Source: Perognathus longimembris pacificus
Taxonomy: Eukaryota; Chordata; Mammalia; Rodentia; Heteromyidae
DNA length: 64,000 nt
NCBI RefSeq assembly: GCF_023159225.1
Contig: NC_063168.1
Location: forward strand, 43,782,562 to 43,846,561
Direction of reading: 5' to 3'
Shown here piece by piece: positions 34,116 through 46,075 of this stretch. The notes beneath the pieces are model-generated. The model was not told the origin of the DNA. It searched no databases and saw nothing but the letters and a program-made list of their open reading frames with translations. The number at the start of each line of letters is the position of its first letter. Position 1 is the first letter of the stretch. The position numbers were made by a program, and so were the translations under genes.

Positions 34116-36260
34116 AATAAAAATCAGGAGCATGGAACTTTTGGAAGCAAATATCTGCTACATTTCCACACGTTTTTAAGTTATTCCAATATAGGAAAAA
34201 AAAAACCTCTTCCCATATAACTAATGTAAGCTAATTTAAAGTCAGTATTTATAAAGATAATTTTGTAGTTTCTCTAATCTGTACTGAGAGTGAAGCCATT
34301 TCAGAATTATGACAGTAAAAATGAACGTGAAATGAAATAGTGGAAAGTTCTGGTTTGGCAAAAAAAAAAAAAATTCTCCACATTTATTTCCCCTATAGTT
34401 TTTAATCTCCTAAGCTTGTCCCCTTTCTCATTTTAATATAGAATTTTCCCCATGGCTTTACTTTGCAAAGAGGTCTTGAGGTAGTATTTATAATAACTAC
34501 AATCATCTTCTATGATTTAGTGTAATGGGGAGAGGAGGAAGGAAAAAAGACTGAAATTCTTTATGATTTTTTTGAGATCCTTAATACTAGAAACAACTTC
34601 TATTGGAATCAGAGAACTTGCAATTAATGTCACCTACTTTTCTTCACTCCTCTTCTCTGAAATGGTACAAGGAGAGTCACAGCTCAATTAGCAAAGTACT
34701 AATGATTTGGAGTGAGAGTAGATGGATAATCAGGCAGAATGTTAAGAAACTGAAGAGATTGTAAGCAAATCCTCCTCCATTGGATTAAACGCAGACTACA
34801 TTTTTTTAAATCCATAGTAACTTTCTGTCTTAAAAATGGGAAGAACAATTACAAAAGATGTTAAGAGAGGAATGATGGAGAGTGGTAGTAAGAATGGATG
34901 GGGATGCCCAGAAAGAAGGAAGGGGAAGGAGAGAGACAGTAGGGAGGGAGGAAGTAGGGAAGGGAAGGACAAAAAAGTGAAAGAAATGAAACAGAAAATG
35001 TATTCACCAACTTTATGACTACACAAACTACAGACCAATTTCTGGAATACATTTGTCTTTGAATACCTTGTATTGCCACTAAACATAAGCTGATACTAAA
35101 TTGACAGTACCAACAAGATTTGCTCATGATTGCACTGGCTTGCTGCTTGGAAAAGTTAGTTGATACCCAGAGCTATACAACAGTAAAATGTACCTTTTTC
35201 TGAGATACATAGTACTTTTAGACCCTTGGCTGACTGCCATCCACAGAAAATGGGGGGAAAAAAGCCTAAGTAGTATTATTCTCTCATTTGAATTTAAGAA
35301 ACAAGAGAGGTAATGCTTTTCTTTCTTTTCATTCTGTAAAAAACACAACAACAAACTGGTAAACAAGCACACTTAAAAGTAAGAGAAATGGAATCTGCAA
35401 AAGGCTCCAAGCTACAATCTCTTCTAAATTATAGATGATTGGCCTCTCAGAAACCAGTGTGACTGAAATTGCACATGCAAGCCAGCATACAGTATACCAT
35501 CCTATCTTTCTACTGTTCTACCAAACTATACATCAGTTTCCCCTAAATTGATTTTGACTAAATATAAAAGGCTCTATTTTGAAATTAACAAGGAATCATA
35601 GAATTTTAATGGAAATATAATACTATTAATTTCTAGCTACAATGGACATAAAAACTGATACAACTTCTGGTTAAATTGAAAATGCTGGGTATTGAGCTTA
35701 CAGCATACCCGAGACAATTCTTTGTCAAATACACTCTGTCATTAAGTAATGCAAAAAACTCAGTATGGTTATATTGAACAGCTATTGTCTAGAATATTCT
35801 CGGTGACCAGAAAAACTATACTTTTTACTGCCAATTTTTTTTGAGGCGTCCTTCATTGTCTGTTCCTATTCTTTACAGGACATTATTGACTGGTCAACCA
35901 ATTTAGTTAGTTTCCTAACTAACTTGGCTGTGTTGCTTTCTGGAGGGATAGGAAAGTTAAGATTAATGGACCTAATGGAGCACATATTGGGCTACTCTGT
36001 CCTGCAAAACAAATAAGAGTAAATCTCTAAGGAAAATATCACCTAAAGATTATGAAGACATTCACTATCATGACATTACAGTGAACTTTGGTAGATGAGA
36101 ACTTAGAGCAAGAAAAATCAGTGATTGCTACCAAATATGTCTTTGAAAGTAAGGCAAATGTATAATAATAAATAATTATCCTAATATAAATTCAATGGAA
36201 AGAATAATTTTGAGTATTTGATTGGTTATATTAATTCTACTTAATGATAATATATACATA
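34116..36260. other. No gene recognised; one purine-rich patch
   Basis: Unique-looking DNA. A GA-rich strand bias occurs at 34860-34995 (ggaagg and gagagg repeats) and produces short open frames on both strands with no domain. Confidence 0.5.
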
Positions 36261-36267
36261 TATATTA

Positions 36268-36465
36268 TTTTTTGCCAGTCCTGGGGCTTGGACTCAGGGC
36301 CTGAGTACTGTCCCTGGCTTCTTTTTGCTCAAGGCTAGCACTCTGCTACTTGAGCCACAGCACCACTTCTGGCCGCTTTCTGTATATGTGGTGCTGGGGA
36401 ATTGAACCCAGGGCCTCATGTATAGGAGGCAAGCACTCTTGCCACTAGGCCATATCCCCAGCCCA
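36268..36465 (-). mobile_element. SINE, IDL-Geo type
   Basis: Complete reverse-oriented element from 'ttttttgccagtcctggg' to 'ggccatatccccagccc', with a B-box complement 'gaattgaaccc' carrying one change. The short tail inserted in a TA-rich site, and no clear TSD can be picked because of the low complexity. Confidence 0.9.
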
Positions 36466-36985
36466 TGCTAAAAAATATTTTAACTAGCAAAGTAGTTATA
36501 TACATTTTGCCCAAAGAGAAGGATCTATAATTCTAGATCTCTACTTGACTCAGCCTTAAGCAATACTTATATATCCATGATAATATAAATATTGTATTTG
36601 GCTTTTTGACATTACTTATCCATGGTTAAATGACTTTCAGTTGATTTTATTGTTTTTGAAGAGTAAAATGTAACTGCAAAAGTGAAGATTAAGTTTTTAG
36701 TACCAAAGGTAGAACCTAGAACATAGATATTTATTCAGATATATACATCAAATAGGTGACAAAAAATAAGTTTTAATTTCTTTATTTCTTTGCAAACCGT
36801 AATGGAAAAGACCCTGGGCCATTGTGCTTTCTTACCTCTTCTGGCAAAACAATGCTGGAACTGAAGGCTGTGACATAGAAACCTATGTGTTGACAGCCAT
36901 GAAATAACAGAAGGAGTGATGGGAATCTGCTTTGTTCTCGTAGAGACTCAATGTTCTTCCCATGGCTTGGCCCACGTAGTATCCT
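36466..36985. other. No gene recognised
   Basis: A 75-codon minus-strand frame (36782-37009) has no domain that I recognise. The sequence may be an old LTR or internal ERV piece, but I cannot support that. Confidence 0.4.
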
Positions 36986-37059
36986 CCCATTCTTCCCCCA
37001 GCTTCTCAAAATTCTCCAGTCTTGAATCTTAATTGAAATTTGAAAGCCCTCTCCACTAC

Positions 37060-37530
37060 CACCACCCCTTAAGTGACAGGCACCTGAGTTCCTCTAAGCA
37101 GGCCACACTTGGCTAACCCCTTATGCTGCACAATAAGTTGCCAGACTAGGACATTTCAGGCCATTCCCCCAAACTTTCAAGGCATGTCCTGAAACAAAAC
37201 TCCATGAACTCACCAGTTACCTGCAATCTTATACACACTCATGACCCTACTTAAATTTCTCCATTCCTGCCCACATCATGCCTCACACCTCCTGACTCTC
37301 CTCAGGTCACCCTGCCATCCCTCTTCACTTCCATTACAGCTGATCTGGTCTGCTGATGTCTGTATATTTGTCTGCCTTTGTTCTCCTCAACTTTCAAATC
37401 AGTCATTTTCCTTAACAAGGGCCAATCCTGTGTCATAGCTCCACAGGACTCCACTCCATCTGTGTTCAGATGCAACAAGAGACTGAGACCCTGTCCTCTT
37501 GCTTCATTCTGTCCTGAGGAAAAGCCCTTC
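37060..37530 (+). mobile_element. Possible old LTR
   Basis: The part at 37280-37400 ('gctgatctggtctgctgatg', 'ttgttctcctc') resembles the matching stretch of the LTR at 39750-39800. The remainder is C-rich like many LTR U3/R regions but has no clear ends. Confidence 0.3.
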
Positions 37531-38034
37531 ATGGTTGACTGGAATAAGTAGCTTAAAATAATTAAAGATGCTTACAGGTTAACCAGCTGTGAGTGGCATT
37601 CAAAGAGGAATACAGGGTCAGAGGTAGATCTTGTACAGCCAATCACTTAATAATCCTACTGCATGTACAAAAAGCCATTCCTATGCTTGTACTTCAATAT
37701 CTACTTTATTCAATGGTTGATATGCTAAATAATCAGACTTACTTTCTAAGGCATTTTATAAGCCTTTAAAGGATACCAAAGTGACAAGAGAAAGAAAGAA
37801 TTATTGCAGCATTGCTATTTTAATTTTCATGTTCGGTGGCCCTATATTCCATAAACCAAAGTGATCCCCAGGAACCTTTCAAGCTATCCTGATCAGAAAA
37901 AAAAAGGAATACAGAAGTTAGGATGTGTAGATTCAGAAGACAAGTTGGAGCTATTATAGTAATCATAAAATATATAGCTGAAAATGAACAACAAATATAA
38001 GGATACAAAGAAAAGGAAAAAAGAAACTTCATTA
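37531..38034. other. No gene recognised
   Basis: AT-rich DNA with no supported feature. Confidence 0.5.
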
Positions 38035-38276
38035 TGTCAGTAGCTCACACCTCTAATCGTACCTATTCTGAGACTGAAATCTGAAGCTGGGGGTTTAAAG
38101 CCAGCTCAGCCAGAAAGGTCTGAGATTCTTTCATCCAATCAACAACCAAAATGCCAGAAGTAGAAGCATGGCTTAAGTGATAGAACACTTTGAGCAAAAA
38201 ACCCAAGCGAAAGCAAGTGACAATAAATTCAAGCCCCCAGTACCAACACAGACACACACAGACACACAGACACACA

Positions 38277-38308
<32 letters not shown>
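38035..38308 (+). mobile_element. Old Geo-type SINE with (CA)n tail
   Basis: It has 'cagtagctcacacctctaat', 'ttaaagccagctcagccaga', 'agcatggcttaagtgataga' and 'ttcaagcccccagtaccaac', in SINE order. A compound CA/GACA microsatellite follows at 38249-38308, again as a SINE tail. Confidence 0.7.
38249..38308. repeat. (CA)n with CAGA variants
   Basis: Alternating 'cacacaga' units, then pure CA for about 14 units. Confidence 0.92.
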
Positions 38309-38310
<2 letters not shown>

Positions 38311-38537
38311 AGGTTTCAGGATTTTGTTTTGTGTTACATAATTAATGGACAATTTGAAAATCCAACAGAACTATAATTTATGAAATAGATAGTCCAATAT
38401 TATTTTAGTATAATTGTATTAATTCAATAGAAACTGCCTAAATGCATTTCAAAATAAGTTTTCACCAGTCTTACAAGCATATTAATTTAAAAAGAAATCA
38501 TATTCTCCCCCCACCCCCAACACACACACCTTATAAG

Positions 38538-39046
38538 TTGAGAAAACAGAGAAGCCACGTTTGGAAAGATCTAATCTTGGAGTCTTTATTGGAGTGTTAG
38601 CAGTCTGCAGGCAGTCATTTTTGCAAAGGCCTGTAGCCTGCAAATACACTTAACAGAATTAGAAAACAGTCCAGAAAGGAAAGAAAGAACAAAAGCAATA
38701 CCAACAAACCAATTCAGCATGACCAGAGAACAGCCAGGAGACAGGACAGGAGAGAACCCAGAGACATGTGGCATGGTGTAATGGCAACTGAGCTAAGCCA
38801 GGTCTAAACAGGGTCAGGTCAGGGGGCAGGGTCACAGGAAGCTCCCAATCCCAAGCACTGGACTGACAGGTTTAGTAACCTGACATCCAAGTGCCCGCCT
38901 CTGCCTCCAGGGATTCAGGCACACCAATGGGGGCTGGGGTTTCAGCTTCCCCCCACCATGAAGACAAGATTCCAGACCCTACCATTAACCATGGGGCCAA
39001 GATGTCATTAGCCAGAATAGATTGCCCTGTTTCATTCTCAATGACA
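38538..39046 (-). mobile_element. LTR (solo), inverted relative to its neighbour
   Basis: Read on the minus strand, it starts TGTCATTGAGAATG, ends near 'cttctctgttttctca' and carries an AATAAA signal just before the end (complement at 38584-38594). It aligns with 39415-39940 read forward in several blocks: 'acatcttgg', 'accatgaagacaagat' in mirrored orientation, 'gtcacaggaa', and 'gtggcttct(c/g)' with 'ttttctca' at the end. The length of about 510 bp is typical of ERV LTRs. I cannot name the family, and no coding part is present. Confidence 0.6.
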
Positions 39047-39236
39047 GTTGTTGTCTTCAAGTGTAAGATTCGGCAAGGAAGTGGCAGACAGACTCTTGTT
39101 TTCAACCTTAAGTTCATACTATTTTAGTTTTAATCATGAGAATGCATTGTTGTGATTAAAATGAGGCATGCTTTTGCAAACATTAGACGGGAAACTGAGT
39201 TGAACTAGTTCTTTGATTAAGATGACAACAACAAAA

Positions 39237-39410
39237 TTGGGTGCCGGTGGTTTGTGCTTGTAATTCTAGCTACTTGAACATATAAGAACAAGAGAATCAT
39301 GGTTTGAGGCTGAATGAACAGGAAAGGTTCAAAGAACTCTTTTCAACCCAAGGACTGAGCATAGCACCGTATTCCTGTCATCCTAATCTACATAGGAGGC
39401 TGACACTGGG
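39237..39410 (+). mobile_element. Old Geo-type SINE
   Basis: It begins 'gggtgccggtggtttgtgct' and continues 'gtaattctagctacttgaac' and 'gagaatcatggtttgaggct', the left half of the SINE seen at 22480. A second partial left half ('tattcctgtcatcctaatct') follows at 39370-39410. Confidence 0.55.
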
Positions 39411-39414
39411 AGAC

Positions 39415-39940
39415 TGTGATAGTAAAATAAGTATACTGGATATAAATGGCAACATCTTGGCCACATGATGTATGATAATGAATTGGATTTAGCTGGCACC
39501 ATCTTGTCTTCATGGTAGAGGCATGGTCCAGCCCAAGTGTCTGAATTCCAAGAGGCAAGGGCAGGGACTTGGACAATAGGTTGTTGGCCCTGTCAGTATT
39601 GTGCTTTGAACTCTTGAGTTTCCTGTGACTCTGTCCCCTGCTCCTGGTCCTATTTAGGCCTAGAAAAGCTCAGACACTATGATGTCATGCTTTGTGTCTC
39701 CTGTCTCTCTGCCATCACCATGGCATCCCAATTCAGCTCTCCATTGGGTTGATCTGGTTTGTTGGTATTATTTGCTGCTCTTTCTTTCCTCTCCTGCTCT
39801 CATGGCTCAGTGTTCTAACAATGTTAAGTATAGTGGAAGAGCTGCAGGACTTTGAGACAGGAGTCCACCTGTAGTTACCAGCTCTGCAATGAAGGCTCCC
39901 AATTCCACCTCTCAAAATGTGGCTTCTCAGTTTTCTCACA
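39415..39940 (+). mobile_element. LTR (solo), plus orientation
   Basis: It begins TGTGATAG and ends near TTTTCTCACA (39931-39940), consistent with TG...CA LTR ends. It is homologous to the inverted LTR at 38538-39046 along most of its length. There is no adjacent gag or pol sequence, so it is a solo LTR or part of a rearranged ERV. Confidence 0.6.
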
Positions 39941-41404
39941 ATCAAGTTCCAGTACAATAACGTCAGTCCAGTCCAGGCAGATGACTATGTGAGACCCTTT
40001 GCCTTTACAGAAGGGAAATTGGACATGACCTGCCGCAGTGATCCCAGCAACAAGAGAAAGCCTAAAAGCACATAAATCATGGTCCAGCCATACTGATGTG
40101 GAAAGCAAAAGCTTAATCTAAAAATAACCAGCAAAAATAAAAACAGGTCCAACATCCTGAGTTAAAAATTCCTAGTACCTACCCATAAAAGGCTAAGTAA
40201 AACAAACATACACTCTATTTGTTTTCTGATGTTGACAAATAATCAGTCTCATTTTCTTCTTCTATTTTATGCTTAAGTCTACCTAGTTCATCCTTCTTCA
40301 ACCAAGAAGTTGTCATCTTGCTTCACTAAGTAGCACTGAGATAGCAATTGTTTCAATCTTGTATGGATACTCTATGTCTATTTCCATGTACTCCAGTAGT
40401 TCTCAAGGTGACTGACGAACCATCTTTGTTGTTATTGCTATTCTTAGCTAAGAAAACTTATCTCTTGTGTCAAATTTATTTCAATGGGACTCTGAATATG
40501 GGGTCAAGGGGAAAGGTATACAGGAATGAATAAGAAGGGCAGAAAGCAGTTAAGAATTCAATGTTTATCCTACAAAATTAAGAAGAGTGAGGGATGGAGT
40601 GAGAAGAAGAGGGATGGGTGAGAATGTTGAAAGGGAAGACATTAATCAAGATGCATTGTACTCAAAAAGTGCTATGTTAAATGGTAACTTTTTTGTACAA
40701 CTACTTAAAGATAAAAAGTAAGTTATTGCTATCTAAAAGTTATTGATTTCAATGGTAGGATCATAATAAAAGAAAAGGTTGGGCAGGTTTGTTTTTTTTG
40801 AAAGGTAAGATGGATACTTGCTCCCAGAAAATGATTTAATGAAAACAATTACTGTTTTGTGAAGGCTTAGTACCTCAAAAGGCAAAGAAGGATTCTTTTC
40901 AGAAAATAAAGAATAACCTTGTAATCTGTCAATAAACTTCTTATGTTTCCAGTTTGTCCACAGAGAACTATCATTTCCACATTCTTGTATCTTTTTCTTT
41001 CTTAGTGCATTGTGGATGTTCCAAAGATATATTTTTTAATAATGGCCTAACTTTTCTTTTGGGCAGAGTTTTTATAACATCATTCTATTTATTTAATATT
41101 GTTCCTTGTTAGGTTTCCACTTCAGGTCATTGGTAAATTAAACTTCATTGATTATATATTAAATCCCGAGTACTCTAGTTATTTTCTAACATTTCAAAGT
41201 TATCAGGTCTTTGTGCAAGGTTCATTTATCAAGTCACTAAGGCACTAAGGTGCTGGCTACTATTATTGAACAGAGATTCACCAACTGATGGCTTTTTCAC
41301 TGAACTTAATGTGTAGACTTGTTTAGATTCAAGCACTCCCTGAAATTGGTGGCATTTTCTATTTTCCAAAGTGAGTGAGTGGCTCCAGAGACATCAGAGG
41401 TCAT
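39941..41404. other. No gene recognised
   Basis: AT-rich, unique-looking DNA with no domain in any short open frame. Confidence 0.5.
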
Positions 41405-41790
41405 TCTTATTATTTTATTAAGTAGCTGAACAAAGGGGTTTCCAGTCTGCCAGTCACATTATGTGTACAATGTATCTTAATCAATGCCATCTTCCTTCCC
41501 CATCTTTTCATATCCCAGCCATACCCTCAAGTTACATAATTCAATTTTTATATTGTATACATTGAATATAATGACTGTATTTGTTCACCCCTTCATTTGT
41601 GTGGTCCTTTTCTGCACCAAACAAACATACATTTCAGATTTCTTGTATTCATTTTGTTGAACACTTTGCTAGTTTAGAGGAGTTCTATTATTGGTTCCAT
41701 TCCCTGTTTTAGACAATTTGCTTGTGTGTGTGCGTATGTATATGCATATAACCTTGTACATTATCTGTTTTATGTATGTTTGTATTTTTG
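41405..41790 (-). mobile_element. Possible old L1 3' region
   Basis: The plus strand shows 'ccccttcatttgtgtggtcc', 'cttccttccccatcttttca' and TG/TA-rich segments that resemble the complement of old rodent L1 3' regions. The assignment is weak. Confidence 0.3.
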
Positions 41791-43996
41791 GTCTATGTTC
41801 TACATGTGAGAGAAAACACACACCATTTGTCAGAGGTCATTAGCTTCATGAAGCCTGGCCACTACCTCCAATCCAAAGTTTGTGACTGTTGCCTGCTCAT
41901 GACAATGGTGAAGCTTTAGCATAGGCTCTTTTTAAAACAACTTCTGGAGTAGAAGTTGTTCTCATCCATCAACCAAGCACTAAGATACTCTGGTCTTCTC
42001 AGTGGCAGCCTGGCAGAACAAAGGTGCAGCAGAGATGGGGAAACAACCTTAGACATTTCTAGAGAAGTCAATACCCTGGAGATAAGAGTTGACCAAAGAG
42101 AGACAAAGGAGAATGGAAAAAACAGGTCTGTTTCCTTGTAAAGCTGTGGCCACCTTGATGTGAGAGCCTCTTTTTCCTTCCTGTTTGTTTTCTTTCCTCC
42201 AGTGATATGCTTAAGTCCCTGTGATCATGCTCCTTCAATAAGGAAAGCCTTATATACAAATTTCATTTCAGACTTTGCTCTCTAGAACACTTGTGCTAAT
42301 GCATTGCCACCTAAATCCAGAAAGCAGAGCCTCCAGATAGAAATTTGAAGTTGGAATTTCTACCTCTCTAGAGGCAATAAGGCTCCATTACTGAGAGAAT
42401 GTGGGGAGATAAAAATCTATGGCATACATAATTATTAAAACTTTTGCCTGTGGTTGGTTGGATTGAGGTGCTGGAAGAAGAAATAGTGAAAGATCAAGCG
42501 GTTAATGCACTTTATCAGTGTGGGAGCAATGACAATTATACAACTGTGGTTTGGATGGCTGGTTTTGACAGCACGGGAGGCAAAATTAAGGCATACTTTG
42601 AAAGCCAGAGGTGTTAGATGTAGCTCTAAAAGTATTCTCATTATTTGAGGTAAAGGACATTATACACACAAAATAAGAGTTAGGGCTTGATGATATGGCA
42701 GAGCTGCAAAAGGCAATTGAATGTATAGCTTGTGATTTGAAGAATGGAATCCTGAAACATAAACTGGGTCAGTGAACTTGAAAATCATGATTCTTTTGGA
42801 CACTTGAGATATGAGACTTTCTCTTGCCAAAGAGGGACAATTTCCTCACATATGAATACAATGAAATATCTTCATCTAAAGGTGAGTCTTGTTTTCAAAA
42901 ATATTTACCTCTATTTGTCCCGATCATTCTTAAGTCAGTATGAAATATGGTTCTGGGAATAACAATGTATCAACAAGAGGAATTATTGAATCTAGTATCA
43001 TCTGGAATGGAAAGAAAATGCACTGAAGTGAATTGGGAATTCATCTGGGAGATGGAATGAAAGGCTAGATAGGAAAGGAATTATCAACCTTGAATTAGTA
43101 TCCACATTCAATGTCTATCACTCTGACAGGTAAACCTGAAGCTGGTTTTACTATTTTTCTCTGACACTATTTTCGAAGGTCAGATATAATATGATCGATG
43201 GTAAACAAGGTAAGAGACTTCAGAATACAAGACATAACATATTGAAAGAGGAGATGAAAATAACAGGCAATGTTAAAATGGATTTTCAGATTAAATACTG
43301 AATTAGTAACTAACATCTATATTCCCAGGGGTTTCCAAAGACACTATGGTTGCTTGGCAATGAGGAACACATTTCAAGCAGGACTATTAGGTTTGCCTCT
43401 GCATGAAAATGTTACCAAGGAGCTAGGATTCCAGATATCAATAAAGAGGATAGAATTTTGAAATGGTTGGGACCAAGTCAAGGCCCCAAAGTGACAGAGA
43501 GTACCAGTCCTCACATCTGTAGTTTTACTTGTCATCATGGCAGTTACATGCAATACAAGGTGTGAAGCAGAAATCAGTGGGTTTTAAGCAACAGAATTCT
43601 GAGTAGTGGGATCAAATATGTCATCCCTCAGTAACCTTCTCAGACTTGAAATTACTGCTCTGTGCCTTGCATCTCACTCTGTATATGTTACCTGCATGTG
43701 TGTTGCCTGGTAGATAGACTGTCCCAGTACCTCCATGTTGCATTCCAGTAACCTCCACATGATGTATGTAGCCTAATGCTATGTTGAGTACTTGTATCAT
43801 TCATCTTAGTTCATCTCATCATGTAACCTATGTATTGTCTCACATTTGCATTATGAATTTGCATTATAATACTGTTTAAGAGACAGAACTTCTATTATAG
43901 TATAGTGTATAATGGCTCTATTTTAATTTCTGATCATATCTGTTCCTAAAGTATAAGTCCAACTTTACTATGGATATTGAATAAAGCAAATCCTGC
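41791..43996. other. No gene recognised
   Basis: Unique-looking DNA with no coding or repeat feature that I can name. Confidence 0.5.
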
Positions 43997-44000
43997 TATA

Positions 44001-44038
<38 letters not shown>
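43997..44038. repeat. (TA)n microsatellite
   Basis: About 20 TA units with one 'tg' interruption. Likely unstable and able to form a cruciform. Confidence 0.95.
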
Positions 44039-44040
<2 letters not shown>

Positions 44041-45639
44041 TTTGCACTATTCCGTTTTCCTGCATCCAATTGATGTCTTAGAATATATCCCATGAGAGTA
44101 AAGAAAGATTATCATAAGTGCAATTGCTGAAATGGGCAGCCATGCCAGTGTAGCAGTAAGGAGGCCTCTATCCACAGAGATCTATGCTTATCAGGGCCAG
44201 CAGAGATAGACAGCTGGCTCGATTGTGTTCAATTTATATAATAATAACACAAAGGAAATCTGGCTTAATAGACAAAGTGATATCAACTGTCAACATGGAA
44301 AATCAGCTTTTCACCATAGTTCCAGTTCTGTCAGTTTTTTGGGACAGCTCACTGATTGAAGAGGAGGCCAAAGACTCTTGAGGAAATGCTCAAATGCACT
44401 GTTAAGTGAATATAGCAAATAGTCTTATAGGCTTTCCACAAACATACTTTTATGCACTTCTAGGGTTGCTATGTTTTCCTGAGAGCTTTCTAGACTTTTA
44501 ACGTCATGGAGCAAGCATGGTAATAATAGTGGGGAACTGAAACTGTCATCTTGATTACCTGAATAGAATGGAGACTCGTGGAGGCCTGGAAATAAATGTT
44601 AAATATTTCCTAGTTGGTCCAGTAGGTGTTTGGGCCCAATATAAGACAATTAAATATATAATTTCTCAATTAAATATTTGGGAAATACTTAATGTATCAG
44701 CTGGAAAATTTGATTCTTTCATCATCTCTGGGTATGTGTCATTATAGGAAGATGGGAAAATGTAAGTATATGAAATTCTCTTTTCATTCCAGTAGATAGC
44801 AAATTTGAAGTCCTACAACTAAAAAGAAATTACAGGAATTGGCATCAACATCAAATATTGGGAAAAGACAAAGAAGATGGTTCCAGTCATAGCACCATTA
44901 AATTCATTTGTTTGTTTGCTGCTCAAACCTGATTGGTCATGGTAGGTGTTGATGGACTAATAGTAACTCATCCAAGTCACGGATTCAGCTGTAGTTGCAA
45001 TGAGAGGAGGTGCTGCAAATGTGTCGGTTTAATTGGAACCCTCGGCATCTTGAGTGAGGAAGTCATCTTGAAGTAGGAAAGGCATCAATGTCCTTGCACT
45101 GGCTTCAGGATTAGGTTGAATCTCCTTTTCCTTCAGAATAGAATGTACAGGCATCTTTATTGTTTTGACAAGGCATTTAATCTTATGGTGGTCAATTGTA
45201 TTGATGATAACATGGCAATTAGAGAAGAGAAAAGGAAAATGGAAACCATAATGCAAGCACTAGTAACATGTGGTTTTCAGAAGACAAAAGATGAAGCCTA
45301 CACTAATTTGGGAGTCTGGAGCATCCTGGAATATCTCTCAGAAAGGGCAATTCTTGCATCTCACTTATACAACAGAGAGAGATACTTTAGGCCTATGGGG
45401 CATTGAAGCCAGACCCCTGTAGTAGGAAGCTATTATTCATTGATATAATAACTCCCCATATACTAATCATCTCTAACAGAGACTGAGCACCAGATTGTGG
45501 GAAACAAAGAAACTATGCAACTTTATTCACTGTGAACTATGAACCAAGAGTTATTAGGTCATTAACTCAATTTTGAGATGGATGTGGTGTGTTTAGAACT
45601 AGCTGAGGCAAGTCCAGAGGGCACAGGTAAGATACCTAA
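44039..45639. other. No recognised gene; overlapping short frames
   Basis: A 96-codon plus-strand frame (45116-45406) and a 75-codon minus-strand frame (45029-45256) overlap. The minus-strand one ('ILKEKEIQPNPEASARTL') has a protein-like composition and could be a scrap of a processed pseudogene. I do not recognise it, and no poly(A) or TSD supports that idea. Confidence 0.35.
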
Positions 45640-46075
45640 GAAGTAATTTACATGACACCTATATTATTCCATTCCTGTTCCTATAATGAAATACATGAAG
45701 TTAGGTATTTTAAAGAGAACATGTTTCTTTAGCTCACAGTTTTAGAGGTTGGAAAGAATGAGCAAATACCAGCTCAGCTCATGGAGAATGGCATTATTCC
45801 ACCAGTAAATGCAAAAGGAAGTGATCACAGGTACAGACAAATTAAGGTGAAGGGCTGCTTACTTCTTTAATAGCAACCCTCAATCTTCTCTTGAGAACTG
45901 AGAGGACCTTGATTCCGTCCTTAATTCTTTCCAAGGGTGGTGCCTTTACCACCCACTCAAGCGTCACTAGGTCCCTTGAAGGTCCCTCCTGATAATGACT
46001 TTATGGAGACCAAGCTTCTAATAACATGAATTCACATAGAATAAACCACATTCAAATCTAACCATGTTTACTATA
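45640..46075. mobile_element. Ancient mammalian interspersed repeat, unclassified
   Basis: The order 'cctataatgaaatacatgaa', 'agctcacagttttagaggtt', 'atagcaaccctcaatcttct' and 'accacccactcaagcgtcac' is like a widespread old mammalian repeat that I have seen in other genomes but cannot name with confidence. Confidence 0.45.

Noticed and set aside
37241..37532. Possible exon in a C-rich stretch
   Set aside because: No convincing splice sites or conserved domain, and it resembles LTR sequence.
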